Source: JADJPO01 sp963750395
GTDB taxonomy: Bacteria; Actinomycetota; Actinomycetes; Actinomycetales; Kineosporiaceae
Direction: 5' to 3'
Assembly (NCBI GenBank): GCA_963750395.1
Contig: CAVVQM010000012.1
Span: 62,001-126,000 of the forward strand
DNA length: 64,000 nucleotides
The notes under the pieces were generated by a model. It searched no databases and was not told where the DNA came from. It worked only from the letters and a program-made list of their open reading frames with translations. Shown in pieces: positions 23,941 to 32,837 of this stretch. The translations under genes and the position numbers were made by a program. Position 1 is the first letter of the stretch, and every line of letters starts with the position of its first letter.

Positions 23941-25308
23941 ATGCAGGCTGGCCGGGAGGGCGAGCTGGAACCTCATCGATCAGGTGCTCACCGCCGTCGA
24001 CCAACGCCGTCCTGTTCTTCGTCCTCGCGCGCACGGTCAGCCGCGGCGAACTGGACGCCTTCGCCAACGCCTTCTACGTGTTCACGATGGTCATCGGCAT
24101 CGAGCGGGCCACTCGTCGGCCAGGTGCTCGGGATGCGGTTCAGCGACGTCCGGGGTGGCGCCGTGGCGCGCAGGCGCTCGGTCAGGCCTTCGGCTTCATC
24201 CTGGCCGTGACGGTGGCGCTGGGCCTGATCCTGGCGCGTGATCGGACTGATCCTGGGAGGCGTGCACGGGCAGGCCCTGGTGGTGCCGCCGCGGCGCTGC
24301 CCGGGCTGATCCTGCAGGACGCCGGCCGGATGGCGTTCTTCGCGCAGTCCCGGGCCCGCGACGCCGCCTTCAACGACGCCCTGTGGGCGATGCTGCAGTT
24401 CGTCGGGGTCGCGCTGCTGGTCCGGCCGGGCTGGGTCAGGTGCACTACCTGATCATGGCCTGGGGCGGAGCGGCCGCCGTCTGCGTGCGGTCGTCGCGAT
24501 GGTGCGCCTGCGCGCCGTCCCGGATGCGCGTGGCGCGCTGACCTGGCCGGCGCCGCACCTGGGACCTCTCCCGTTTCCTGCTCGGCGAGAACCTGCTCAC
24601 CGTCGGCGCGTTCAACGGTGGGTTCCTGATCGTCGGAGCGCTGGTCGGTGAGGGCGCGACCTCGGCGATCCGCGGCGCCCAGGTGCTCCTCGGCCCCTTG
24701 CAGACGCTGGCCTCGGCGATGTTCACCTTCACGCTCCCGGAACTGTCACGCCGGCCTTCGCCTGGCGGCGCCCACCCGGTGGCGGATCGCCCTCGTCGGC
24801 CAGCCTGGCCATGCTGGGCGCGTCCTTGGCCTACACCTCGGTCCTGCTGCTGCTGCCCGACCCGGCCGGCACGTTCCTGTTCGGCGACAACTGGTCGGGC
24901 TCGCGCGAGATCCTCCTGCCGGTCGCGCTCGGGCAGACCGCGGCGGCCGCCTGCCTCGGGCCGGCGGTGTCGATCTATGCGCTCGGGCTGGCCCGCAAGA
25001 CGTTCCGCCTGATGACGATCGAGGCACCGCTCGTGCTGACCCTGATGATCGGAGGGGCCCTGGCCTTCGGCGTGAAGGGAGCCGCGTGGGGTCTGGCCGT
25101 CAACCAGATCATCCTGGTCCCGCTGTGGTTCGCTCAGCTCCGAGCGATCCTGAACCGGCCGCTGCCGACGCCGGCCGAACCCGGCCGGCCGGGCGAGCAG
25201 GATGAGGATCAGCTACCGACGCCGTCCCTCGACGGAGCGCCGACCGGTCCGCTCGAGCTCGGCGACGTCATGACCGGCGATACTCCTCGAGAAGGCGCCG
25301 GCCGATGA
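23941..25308 (+). pseudogene. MATE/MurJ-like polysaccharide flippase (many frameshifts)
   Basis: Switching frames recovers an integral membrane protein of roughly 450 residues: NLIDQVLTAVTNAVLFFVLARTVSRGELDAF, AFYVFTMVIGIERA, VGQVLGMRFSDV, GQAFGFILAVTVALGLI, PGLILQDAGRMAFFAQSRARDAAFNDALW, LSRFLLGENLLTVGAFNGGF, RGAQVLLGPLQTLASAMFTFTLPELSR and a clean last 165 residues. The pattern of about 12 hydrophobic segments with ARDAAFND and ENLLT fits the polysaccharide-exporter/flippase superfamily; the transported lipid-linked sugar is unknown. At least eight indels, mostly insertions, lie between about 23965 and 24800. The start (ATG 23941 or a GTG at 23904) is uncertain. Its 3' end overlaps the convergent acyl-CoA dehydrogenase by 41 bp. 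Confidence 0.6.
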
Positions 25309-26466
25309 TCATCCGCTGGATGTCGGCCGTGCCCTCCCCGATCAGCAACATCGGCGCCTCGCGGTAGAGCCGCTCGATCTCGTACTCCTTGGAGTAGCCG
25401 TAGCCGCCGTGGATGCGGAAGGAGTCCTCGACGACGTCCCGGCAGTACTCGCTGGCCAGGTACTTGGCCATGCCCGCCTCGAGGTCGTTGCGCTCGCCGG
25501 CGTCCTTCTTCCGCGCGGCCATCACCATCATCTGGTGCGCGGCCTCGACCTTGGTGGCCATCTCGGCAAGCCGGAACTGAACCGCCTGGTGCTCGGCGAT
25601 CATCTTGCCGAAGGTCTCGCGCTGCTGGGCGTAGTCGATGCCGAGCTCGAAGGCCCGCATCGCGAGTCCGCAGGCCCGGGCCGCGACGTTCACCCGGCCC
25701 ACCTCGACGCCGTCCATCATCTGGTAGAAACCCTTGCCCGGCGTCGCCGCCGAGCACCTGCGCGTCGGTGGTGCGTGTAACCGTCGAAGACCAGCTCGGT
25801 GGTGTCGACGCCCTTGTAGCCCATCTTCTCGATCTTGCCGGGCACCATCAGCCCGGGTGCGGTCTCGCCGAACCCGGAGGTCTTGTCGACCAGGAAGGTG
25901 GTCATGTTCTTGTAGACCGACGCCTCCCCGAGATCGGTCCTGGTCAGCACCGCGACCAGGTTGCAGGAGCCGCCGTTGGTCAGCCACATCTTCTGGCCGT
26001 TGATCGTCCAGGTACCCGCGTCGTCCCGGACCGCCCTGGTCCGGATCGCGGAGACGTCGCTGCCGCAGTGCGGCTCGCTCATGGAGAACCCGCCGCGGAT
26101 GTCGCCGGTGGCCATCTTCGGCAGGTAGTGGGCCTTCTGCTCCTCGGTGCCGTGCTGGAGCAGCATGTAGGCGACGATGAAGTGGGTGTTGATGATGCCG
26201 GAGACGCTCATCCAGCCGCGGGCGATCTCCTCGACCACCAGGGCGTAGGTGAGCAGGGACTCGCCGAGGCCCCCGTACTCCTCCGGGATCATCAGCCCGA
26301 AGACGCCCATCTCCTTCATGCCCTCGACGATCTCGTCGGGGTAGGCGTCCTTGTGCTCGAGCTCGGTGGCCACCGGGATGATCTGCTCGTCGACGAACTC
26401 CCGGACCAGCTTCAGCAGCTCGCCCTGGTCCTCGGTCAGCCCCTCGGTGTGCTGCAGTCGGCCCAT
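25268..26466 (-). CDS. Acyl-CoA dehydrogenase (two frameshifts)
   Basis: A flavoprotein of about 398 residues that introduces a trans-2 double bond into acyl-CoA. Visible are PEEYGGLGESLLTYALVVEEIARG, the FAD/substrate region FSMSEPHCGSD and WLTNGG, VEVGRVNVAARACGLAMRAFELGIDYAQQRETFG (split: VNVAARACGLAMRAFEL, DYAQQRETFG), and the C-terminal QRMIIGRRLL; the catalytic base position is probably the Glu in LIGEGTADIQRM. Two extra bases (about 25770 and 25741) split the gene in the loop DGYTTDAQVLGGDAGKGF; both ends are otherwise intact. ATG 26466 starts MGRLQHTEGLTEDQ. Chain-length preference cannot be told. Confidence 0.88.
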
Positions 26467-26582
26467 GGCGCACTCACCCCTTCGTCGCGGCAGGTAACGA
26501 GTATCTCCAGCGCGCATCCGCCCCGCCCCCGGGCTCGGTGTGAACCCACCCACACCCACATCGAAGATCGACCGGGACGGGC

Positions 26583-26609
26583 TGTCCATTTCTCGCCGCG
26601 GCATTCGTC
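26583..26609 (+). promoter_or_regulatory. Possible ECF42-type promoter (TGTCCA-N17-CGTC) of the DGPF/sigma pair
   Basis: The published ECF42 target consensus has TGTCGA at -35 and a CGA/TC-type -10. TGTCCA at 26583 followed 17 bp later by CGTC is a one-mismatch match placed 60 bp before the DGPF gene. Autoregulation would be expected. Weak by itself. Confidence 0.3.
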
Positions 26610-26669
26610 GGGTAGGCATCGGTGTACCGGACCGGTGCGCCGTCCACGAACCGCGACCTGAGGACTTCG

Positions 26670-27035
26670 ATGCGTTACATGTTCCTGTACTACTCCGCCC
26701 CCGACGCCGGCCCCGCCGAAGGCAGTCCCGGGGCAGCCGCCGAGATGCAGGAGTGGTTCGCCTTCGCCCAGGCGATGGCCGATGCCGCCGTCGCGGTCGA
26801 CGGCGCCCCTCTGTACCCGGCGGCGGATCGGCGACGACGGTGGCGGTCCAGAACGGCGGGACGGTGACCACCGATGGGCCGTTCGCCGAGACCAAGGAGG
26901 TGCTCGGCGGCTACGACATCGTCGACGTGCCCGACCTGGACGCCGCCCTCGCCTGGGCGGCGAAGGCACCGATCGTGCGGCTACGGGTCGGTGGAGGTGC
27001 GTCCGATCATCGACTTGAGCGAACTCGGCCGCTAG
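26670..27035 (+). CDS. YCII-related DGPF-domain protein, partner of an ECF42 sigma factor (frameshifted)
   Basis: A small protein of about 120 residues: MRYMFLYYSAPDAGPAEG..., the signature TTDGPFAETKEVLGGYDIVDV, and GYGSVEVRPIIDLSE at the end. The DGPF motif defines the YCII-related proteins that are encoded beside ECF42 sigma factors. One missing base (about 26824) and one extra base (about 26974) are needed to keep the frame. The stop overlaps the start of the sigma factor gene (TAGTG at 27033-27037), so the two are translationally coupled. The function of DGPF proteins is not established; a regulatory or detoxifying role is only inferred from linkage. Confidence 0.78.
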
Positions 27036-28301
27036 TGCCCCCGTCGCGGGTCGCCCAGGTCTTCGCCGAGCAGTGGCACCAGATCCTGGCCACACTGCGG
27101 CGGGACCTGGGCGACCTGGACCTGGCCGAGGAGTGCGGCCCAGGACGCCTTCGTCGAGGCCGCGGCCCGCTGGGGACCGGGCAGCACCCCGGCGCGACCG
27201 GGCGCGTGGCTGGTGACCACCGCCCGGCGCAAGGCCGTGGACCGCCTGCGCCGCGACCGGCGGTTCGCCGACCGGTTGCCCGCCCTGGCCGCGCTGGCCT
27301 CGGAGGGGACGGCGCGCACGGACGGCGAGCTCGTCGACGACCAGCTCGCGCTGATCTTCGGCTGCTGCCACCCCTGCCCTGGACGCCGAGGCACGGGTCG
27401 CCCTGACCCTGCGCGAGGTCTGCGGCCTGTCCACCGATCAGATCGCGGCCGCGTTCCTGGTCCCGACCGCGACCATGGCCAAGCGCCTGGTCCGCGCCAA
27501 GGCCAAGATCCGGGCCGCCGGGGTGCCGTTCGCCGTCCCGGCCCGCGAGGCACTGCCCGAGCGGTGCGCCGAGGCGCTGCGGATCATCTACCTGATCTTC
27601 ACCGCCGGACACACCTCGACCCAGGGCCCCACCCTCGTGCGCGGCGACCTGTGCGACGAGGCCCGGTGGCTGGCCGGGTTGCTCGCCGACCTGTTGGCCG
27701 ACGGCGGCGGCAACGACCGGGAGCACACCGTGAGCCTGGCCGAGACGCTCGGCCTGGCCGCCCTGATGCTGTTCACCGACGCCCGACGCCCGGCCCGCCT
27801 GGACGCGACCGGCGGCCTGGTGCTGCTGCCGGACCAGGATCGATCGCGCTGGGACCGGGGGTTGATCGCGCGGGGCCAGGCCGCTCTGGCGCGGGCCATG
27901 GGTCTCGGGCACGTCGGCGCCTACCAGCTGGAGGCCGCCATCACCGGGGTGCACGCCACCGCCCCCGACTGGGACAGCACCGACTGGCGCACCATCCTCG
28001 CGCTCTACGACCACCTGCTGCGTCTCAACGCCACGGACGTCGTCCGGCTCAACCGAGCGGTGGCGGTGTCGATGGTCGAGGGACCGGCCGCCGGCCTGGC
28101 CGCCGTCGAGGAACTGCCGATGTGTCGACACTGTCGGACTACCGCTACCTGCACGCCACCCGGGCCGACCTGCTGCGGCGCCTCGACCGGCTCGAGGAGG
28201 CGGCGCAGGCCTATCGGCAGGCGATCGCGCTGAGTGGCAACGAGGCCGAGACACGCTTCCTCACCGAACGCCTGGCACAGTGCCGCCCCCCGGCTGACTA
28301 G
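27035..28301 (+). CDS. ECF RNA polymerase sigma factor, ECF42-type with C-terminal TPR-like extension (frameshifted)
   Basis: A sigma factor of about 420 residues. Region 2 reads AEECAQDAFVEAAARW and PGAWLVTTARRKAVDRLRRDRRF; region 4 reads ARVALTLREVCGLSTDQIAAAFLVPTATMAKRLVRAKAKI. A long C-terminal domain (LGLAALMLFTDARRPARLD, GHVGAYQLEAAITGVHAT, TILALYDHLLRLNATDVVRLNRAVAVSMVEGP) is the helical TPR-like extension of the ECF42 group. Three single-base shifts (about +27143, +27375, -28125) break it, each restoring family sequence. GTG 27035 overlaps the stop of the DGPF gene. It ends 4 bp into the convergent kinase gene. No anti-sigma gene is present, as usual in ECF42; the C-terminal domain is thought to control activity. 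Confidence 0.82.
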
Positions 28302-29707
28302 CCCCGGGCCTGTGGCGTCCTGACGACCGCGGGGAGGACGACCCGGATGGTCGTCCCTCGTCCGTCCGCCGTCGTGGGGGACTCGACCTCGACGTCACCG
28401 CGGTGCGCCCGGACCAGTTCGGCGACGATGGCCAGACCGAGACCGCTTCCAGCCGAACGGTTCCGGGCGACGCGCGAGCGCCAGAACCGGGTCAACACGT
28501 GCGGGAGGTCCGCGGGCGCGATGCCCGGCCCGGTGTCCGCGACGGCGAGCCACGCCAGGGAACCGTCATCCGATCGTGCCGTGCTGACCGTGACCACGTC
28601 GCCGGCGTCGCAGTAGCGCAGGCAGTTCTCCAGCAGGTTGCCCACCACCTGGTGCATCCGCTGCCGGTCGGCGCGAACCGCGACCGGTGACCCCAGATCG
28701 GTCCGCAGCTCCAGCCCGGCGGCGCGCAGCCGACCGGCCAGTGCGGCGCACTCGGTCGCGGCCACCTCGCTCAGGTCCAGCACCGTCAGGTCCGTCAGCG
28801 GCAGGCCGCCCCTCGCGGCCTCGGCGGCGGACAGCTCGGCCAGGTCACCCACCACCCGGCCGAGGCGCAGGGCCTGGTCGTGCAGCCGGGTCAGTGTCGC
28901 GCCGTCCGCCGGGACCAGCCCGTCGCGCAGCTCCTCCAAACCCGCCTGCAGCGCCGCGAGCGGGGTCCGCAGCTCGTGGGCGACGTCGGCGGCCATCTGC
29001 CGCCGGTTCGTCTCGGCGGCCTCGACCGCGCGGGCGGCCTCACCGAACGCGTCGGCCAGCTCGCCCAGCTCACCGGGCCCTCGTTCGGCCGGCCGCGCCG
29101 TCCGGTCACCCGCGGCGAACGCCTTCGTGGCCGCAGTCAGGGCGAGCACCGGCCGGGTCAGCTCGCGGCTGGCCACCCTCGCCGCGGCCCAGGCCAGGGC
29201 CATGGCGAGCGCGGCCGCACCGAGCACCCATGACCAGGCCACCGGACGCCCGGAGAGGATCTGCTCGGCGGGGTAGGTGAGCACCACCGTGCCCACCTGC
29301 TCGCCGTCCACCGTCACCGGGGCGCTGACGCTGTCGGTCCTGGCGCCGGGTGCCACCGGGTCGGACATCTGAGCACGGCGGCCCATCCCGTTCTGCGCGA
29401 TCACCGCCCCGCCCGCGTCCAGCAGGGTGGCGCGGGTGCCGGTGCCGGCCACGGCCGCCCGGACGGCGGACAGGTCGGCGCCCTCCCAGCCGGCGGCGGC
29501 CACGTAGGCCTGGGCGGCGTGGTCGGCCAGGCCCGACGCCGTCGCGCGACGCTGGTCGGCCTGCTGACTGGCCAGGCCGCGGTCGGTTCCCACCAGCGCG
29601 GCCAGGGTGACCAGGGCGACGGCCACGGCGGCCACGAGGGTGAAGGCCAGGACCAGACGCCGGCCGAGGAGCCCCAGGCGTTCTGCCTCGCCGGCATCAC
29701 GGGTCAC
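28298..29707 (-). CDS. Sensor histidine kinase
   Basis: A 469-residue membrane kinase. TM1 (LVLAFTLVAAVAVALVTLAALV) and TM2 (WSWVLGAAALAMALAWAAARVA) flank an extracytoplasmic sensor of about 130 residues; a HAMP region (RPVLALTAATKAFAAGD, LGELADAFGEAARAV) and the phospho-acceptor H-box MAADVAHELRTPLAALQAGLEELRD (split: MAADVAHELRTPLAAL) follow. The N-box is QVVGNLLENCLRYC, and G1/G2 boxes are VADTGPGIAPADL and GSGLGLAIVAELV. The GTG at 29707 overlaps the response-regulator stop by 11 bp, so the two are translated together. Signal unknown; its neighbour is a secreted DUF2202 protein, but on the opposite strand. Confidence 0.92.
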   Translation of the reverse strand: MTRDAGEAERLGLLGRRLVLAFTLVAAVAVALVTLAALVGTDRGLASQQADQRRATASGLADHAAQAYVAAAGWEGADLSAVRAAVAGTGTRATLLDAGGAVIAQNGMGRRAQMSDPVAPGARTDSVSAPVTVDGEQVGTVVLTYPAEQILSGRPVAWSWVLGAAALAMALAWAAARVASRELTRPVLALTAATKAFAAGDRTARPAERGPGELGELADAFGEAARAVEAAETNRRQMAADVAHELRTPLAALQAGLEELRDGLVPADGATLTRLHDQALRLGRVVGDLAELSAAEAARGGLPLTDLTVLDLSEVAATECAALAGRLRAAGLELRTDLGSPVAVRADRQRMHQVVGNLLENCLRYCDAGDVVTVSTARSDDGSLAWLAVADTGPGIAPADLPHVLTRFWRSRVARNRSAGSGLGLAIVAELVRAHRGDVEVESPTTADGRGTTIRVVLPAVVRTPQARG

Positions 29708-30389
29708 GGCGTATGCCCAACCGGTACCCCACCCCGACGACGGTCTGGACGATGTCGGCATCCGCGCCGAGCTTGTGTCGCAGGTTCTTCACGTGGGAGT
29801 CCATGCTGCGCTCGTAGCCGGCGAACTCGTATCCGCGCACCCGGTTCACGAGCTCGTATCGAGAGAACGGGCGTCCTGGCACCGAGGCCAGGGTCTCCAG
29901 GACACCCCACTCGGTCGCGGTGAGCTCGATCGTGTGGCCGCTGACCTGTACCTGCCGCATCGTGCGGTCCATGACCAGCCGCCCGTCCCCGAAGGACTCC
30001 CCATCGGAGCCGTCCGAACCGGACGGCCCCTGGGTGCGGGCCAACACCGCACCGACCCGGAGCACCACCTCGGTGGGGCTGAACGGCTTGGTCACGTAGT
30101 CGTCCGCGCCCAGGCTCAACCCGGCGATCCGGTCCTCCACCTGGCTGCGGGCGGTGAGCACCAGGACCGGTGGGCTGCCCCGGTCGTGCACCGTGCGCAG
30201 GACCTCGGTGCCGTCGACATCCGGCAGACCCAGATCGAGCAGTACCAGGTCGACGCCTCCGCCGTCGACGAGGTTGAGCGCCTCCGCCCCGGACGCCGTG
30301 GACAGCACCGCGTGCCCGGCCCGCTCCAGATAGCGGCGCAGCACCTCGCGGATATCTCGGTCGTCCTCGACGACCAGCACCGTGGCCAT
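29697..30389 (-). CDS. OmpR/PhoB-family response regulator
   Basis: A 230-residue two-component regulator. The receiver has the acidic pocket EDD (8-10), the phospho-acceptor Asp in LLDLGLPDVDG (about 52), Thr in LVLTAR (about 79) and the Lys in YVTKPFSP (about 101). A winged helix-turn-helix (ELTATEWGVLETLASVPGRPFSRYELV, split: ELTATEWGVLETLA, GRPFSRYELV; then RSMDSHVKNLRHKLG and VVGVGYRLG) binds DNA. An acidic, Ser/Gly-rich linker (GPSGSDGSDGESFGDG) joins them. It is the first gene of an operon with the kinase. ATG 30389 is the natural start. Confidence 0.95.
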   Translation of the reverse strand: MATVLVVEDDRDIREVLRRYLERAGHAVLSTASGAEALNLVDGGGVDLVLLDLGLPDVDGTEVLRTVHDRGSPPVLVLTARSQVEDRIAGLSLGADDYVTKPFSPTEVVLRVGAVLARTQGPSGSDGSDGESFGDGRLVMDRTMRQVQVSGHTIELTATEWGVLETLASVPGRPFSRYELVNRVRGYEFAGYERSMDSHVKNLRHKLGADADIVQTVVGVGYRLGIRRDP

Positions 30390-30579
30390 GCCCCATCTTG
30401 ACCGCTCGGTGGTGGTGCGCGGCCGGGGCAGAGGTCGGCGCGACGAATCTCCACATCGTCTCCACACCGACTGACCGGCCCGTGCACACCGGTCATCGAG
30501 GCTCATCGGTGACAGCTTCGCCCGTGCCGGCACGGCACCAACGCCGGCCCCGACCGGTCCTCGAGACAGGGAGCACATC

Positions 30580-31293
30580 ATGCGTCGCACACTCGCCCTC
30601 ACCGCGGTCGCCGGCGGAACCGTCGCGGTCGCGCTGTCGGCAACCGGGGCGTTCGCCGGCCCGGTGGCCACCGCAAGCACCCCGACCACCGCGGTCTCCG
30701 CGAGCCCGTGGGGCGGTGACGACGCCCCGGGGCAGGGACGCGGCGTCCAGGGCCGGGGATGCGGCGTCCAGGGCCAGGGACGCGGCGTCCAGGGCCAGGG
30801 ACACGGCGCCCAGGGCCAGGGGCGCGGCCAGGGCCAGGCCATCGCGGAGAACCTGCCCGCCTCGGGCACCCTGACGGCCGCGCAGCTGGCCGATCTGGCC
30901 TACATGGCCGAGGAGGAGAAGCTGGCCCACGACGTCTACGTCGCACTCGCCGACGCGACCGGGGACTCCCGGTTCACCCGTATCGCGGCGTCCGAGACCC
31001 GCCACCTCGAGGCGATGCGCACCCTGCTGGCCCGCTACGAGCAGGCGGACCCGACCGACGGAAAGGCCCTGGGGGAGTTCGTCGACGCGGACTTCGCAGC
31101 GTCCTACACCGACTTCGTCGCGCGGGGGTCGACCTCGCTGGAGGCCGCGCTGGAGGTGGGACGCACGATCGAGCGGATGGACATCGCCGACCTCACCGAG
31201 AAGCTGGCCGGCCTGTCCGCCGCCGACGCGCAGCAGGTGTACGGCTCACTGCTGGCCGGATCGCAGAACCACCTGCGCGCCTTCGGCGGCTGA
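30580..31293 (+). CDS. Secreted DUF2202 (ferritin-like) protein with Gly/Gln repeat region
   Basis: A 237-residue exported protein. A signal peptide MRRTLALTAVAGGTVAVALSATGAFAGP is followed by repeats of the type GVQGQGRG/GQG/GHGAQ (about 50-86). The DUF2202 domain then starts at about 100: LADLAYMAEEEKLAHDVYVALADATGD, FTRIAASETRHLEAMRTLLARY, IERMDIADLTEKLAGLS and QNHLRAFGG. The EEEK-x3-H and E-x2-H pattern is that of a ferritin-like four-helix bundle and could bind metal outside the cell. ATG 30580 has AGGGAG upstream. It is divergent from the two-component operon, which may regulate it, and its tail overlaps the convergent membrane protein gene by 48 bp. Confidence 0.9.
   Translation: MRRTLALTAVAGGTVAVALSATGAFAGPVATASTPTTAVSASPWGGDDAPGQGRGVQGRGCGVQGQGRGVQGQGHGAQGQGRGQGQAIAENLPASGTLTAAQLADLAYMAEEEKLAHDVYVALADATGDSRFTRIAASETRHLEAMRTLLARYEQADPTDGKALGEFVDADFAASYTDFVARGSTSLEAALEVGRTIERMDIADLTEKLAGLSAADAQQVYGSLLAGSQNHLRAFGG
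30729..30838 (+). repeat. Tandem repeats encoding GVQGQGRG units in the DUF2202 gene
   Basis: About six direct repeats of roughly 18 bp (for example ggcgtccagggccaggga) encode a Gly/Gln/Arg-rich linker between the signal peptide and the DUF2202 domain. One unit has a unique Cys (GRGCGVQG). Copy number is likely to vary between strains. Confidence 0.8.
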
Positions 31294-32115
31294 GGGCGCG
31301 GCGCCGGCCCGATCCGCCGGATGACGCTGCCGCGGCACCGCACTGAGATCGGCCGGAGCGGGCACCGGCGGTGCCGGGATGCTGGCGGCATCGGGGCGCG
31401 GAGAGCCGAGGGCGGCCACGACCGCCGCCGAGAGTGCGGCCGAGCCGAGGTCCGCCGCGTCGGCGCGCGCCGTCCGCTCGGCCACGACCGACCTGATGAT
31501 GTCGACCGTGGTGACCACCAGGTAGTGGGTGAGGGTGAGGATGCCGACCAGGCGTGCGGCGTCCTCCAGCCACAGGCCCATGGCGCCGTGGGGGCTGATG
31601 AAGGCGTCGATGCCGGCGGAGCAGGCGAGGATGCCGCCCGAGGTCACCACGATCAGCCAGCGGGTTCGGGTGATCTCGCGCCAGAACGTGGTGAACCAGG
31701 CCAGCCCGGCCGCCGCGATCATCGCCTGGGCGAGGTTGGCGTCGATCCCCAGCCGAGGTGCCACGGAGGAATGGAACTGGATCCAGACGTCGATCAGCAT
31801 CACCGCGACGACGACGGCGCCCCATCCCAGGAACCGCGCGGCCCGGTGCCGCCCGTCCATCGCGGCCACCCAGCTGCCGATGCCCGCCGCGCACACCGCG
31901 ATCGCCCAGCTGATCAGTCCCGCCTCGTTGAGGATGCCGCTGTACCAGGGCTGACCGCCCAGGTAGGAGGCGTCCAGGAAGAGCTCCTCGAGCGAGGTCC
32001 AGCGTTGGGTGCCGGCCACGGCGAGGGCGATCGCCGCGCCCGTCCAGGTGACCAGCAACGGGAGCAGGAGCCGCAGCTGGCGCCGCAGGCCGAAGGGAGT
32101 CCGGAAATCCGCCAC
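31246..32115 (-). CDS. Hypothetical integral membrane protein (about six membrane segments)
   Basis: A 289-residue protein with hydrophobic segments LLLPLLVTWTGAAIALAVAG, ISWAIAVCAAGIGSWVAAM, FLGWGAVVVAVMLIDVWIQF, MIAAAGLAWFTTFWREITRT, WLIVVTSGGILACSAGIDAF and LVGILTLTHYLVVTTVDII. The pattern of acidic and aromatic residues at the ends and HGAMGLWLEDAAR is conserved in style with actinobacterial membrane proteins of unknown function. No enzyme motif is seen. The last 80 residues are a Pro/Ala-rich cytoplasmic tail, and the 3' end overlaps the DUF2202 gene. It is not recognised further. Confidence 0.7.
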   Translation of the reverse strand: MADFRTPFGLRRQLRLLLPLLVTWTGAAIALAVAGTQRWTSLEELFLDASYLGGQPWYSGILNEAGLISWAIAVCAAGIGSWVAAMDGRHRAARFLGWGAVVVAVMLIDVWIQFHSSVAPRLGIDANLAQAMIAAAGLAWFTTFWREITRTRWLIVVTSGGILACSAGIDAFISPHGAMGLWLEDAARLVGILTLTHYLVVTTVDIIRSVVAERTARADAADLGSAALSAAVVAALGSPRPDAASIPAPPVPAPADLSAVPRQRHPADRAGAAPSAAEGAQVVLRSGQQ

Positions 32116-32189
32116 CCGGTCTCATCGGCAGATCACGAGTCGGCCTCGAGTGCGTTGGGCTCGTCGTGGCCGCGTCGCTCAGCCGTCGG

Positions 32190-32837
32190 TCAGTAGATCG
32201 TCTCGCGGACCCGCTGGGGGTACGCCGCGTCATAGGCGTCCCCGTCGAAGGCACCTGCCGTGATCTCCTTCATGATCGCCCCGACGGTGGGCAGGTCGGC
32301 GTCCGCGCGGAACGACCCGGGGTTCCACAGGTCCGAGCGGATCAGAGCCTTCGGGCACTGGGTGTAGGCCGACTGCACCGCGATCTCGATCACCGAGGCG
32401 GGCAGCTTGGCGCCGTCCGCGCGCGGCATGACATGGCGCCGTCGCAGCCCCTCGTCCGTGCGCAGCACGGCGGTGCCGTTGACCCGTAGGGTGGTGCCCT
32501 GCCCGGGGACCAGGAACAGCAGCGCCACCCGGCCGTCCACCACGATGTTGCGCAACGAGTCGATCCGGTTGTTGCCCCTGCGGTCCGGCAGGTGCAGCGT
32601 GCGCTCGTCGACCACGTGGACGACGGGCGCCGGGTCGCCGCGGGGTGAGCAGTCCAGACCCTCGGGACCGGCGGTGGCCAGCAGGACGAAGGGCGAGGCC
32701 TCGATCCAGCGGCGCTGCAGTGGCGTGACGCCGGGCGTCTCCTTGCGCCGCATCGCGTCGGGGAAGGCTCCGTAGATCTGCTCCAGTGCCGCGATGTCGC
32801 GCACCACGTCGTCCACGTCGCCTCCAGGGGCCGTCAC
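32190..32837 (-). CDS. PPOX-class FMN-dependent flavoprotein (MSMEG_1061/DR_2398-like)
   Basis: A 215-residue split-barrel flavoprotein. The FMN-binding pattern is PFVLLATAGPEGLDCSPRGDPAPVV, then LPDRRGNNRIDSLRNIVVDGRVALLFLVPG and RVNGTAVL. The N-terminal ALEQIYGAFPDAMRRKETPGVTPLQRRWIEAS is typical of the family NCBI calls PPOX class probable FMN-dependent enzyme, DR_2398 type. It uses FMN; its substrate is not known. The GTG at 32837 overlaps the stop of the upstream gene by 4 bp (GTGA), so the two split-barrel genes are coupled. Confidence 0.85.
   Translation of the reverse strand: MTAPGGDVDDVVRDIAALEQIYGAFPDAMRRKETPGVTPLQRRWIEASPFVLLATAGPEGLDCSPRGDPAPVVHVVDERTLHLPDRRGNNRIDSLRNIVVDGRVALLFLVPGQGTTLRVNGTAVLRTDEGLRRRHVMPRADGAKLPASVIEIAVQSAYTQCPKALIRSDLWNPGSFRADADLPTVGAIMKEITAGAFDGDAYDAAYPQRVRETIY

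Noticed and set aside
23941..25308. Flippase region as a decaying mobile or phage gene
   Set aside because: All indels are single-base and restore conserved sequence; no transposase, integrase or att-like repeats nearby.
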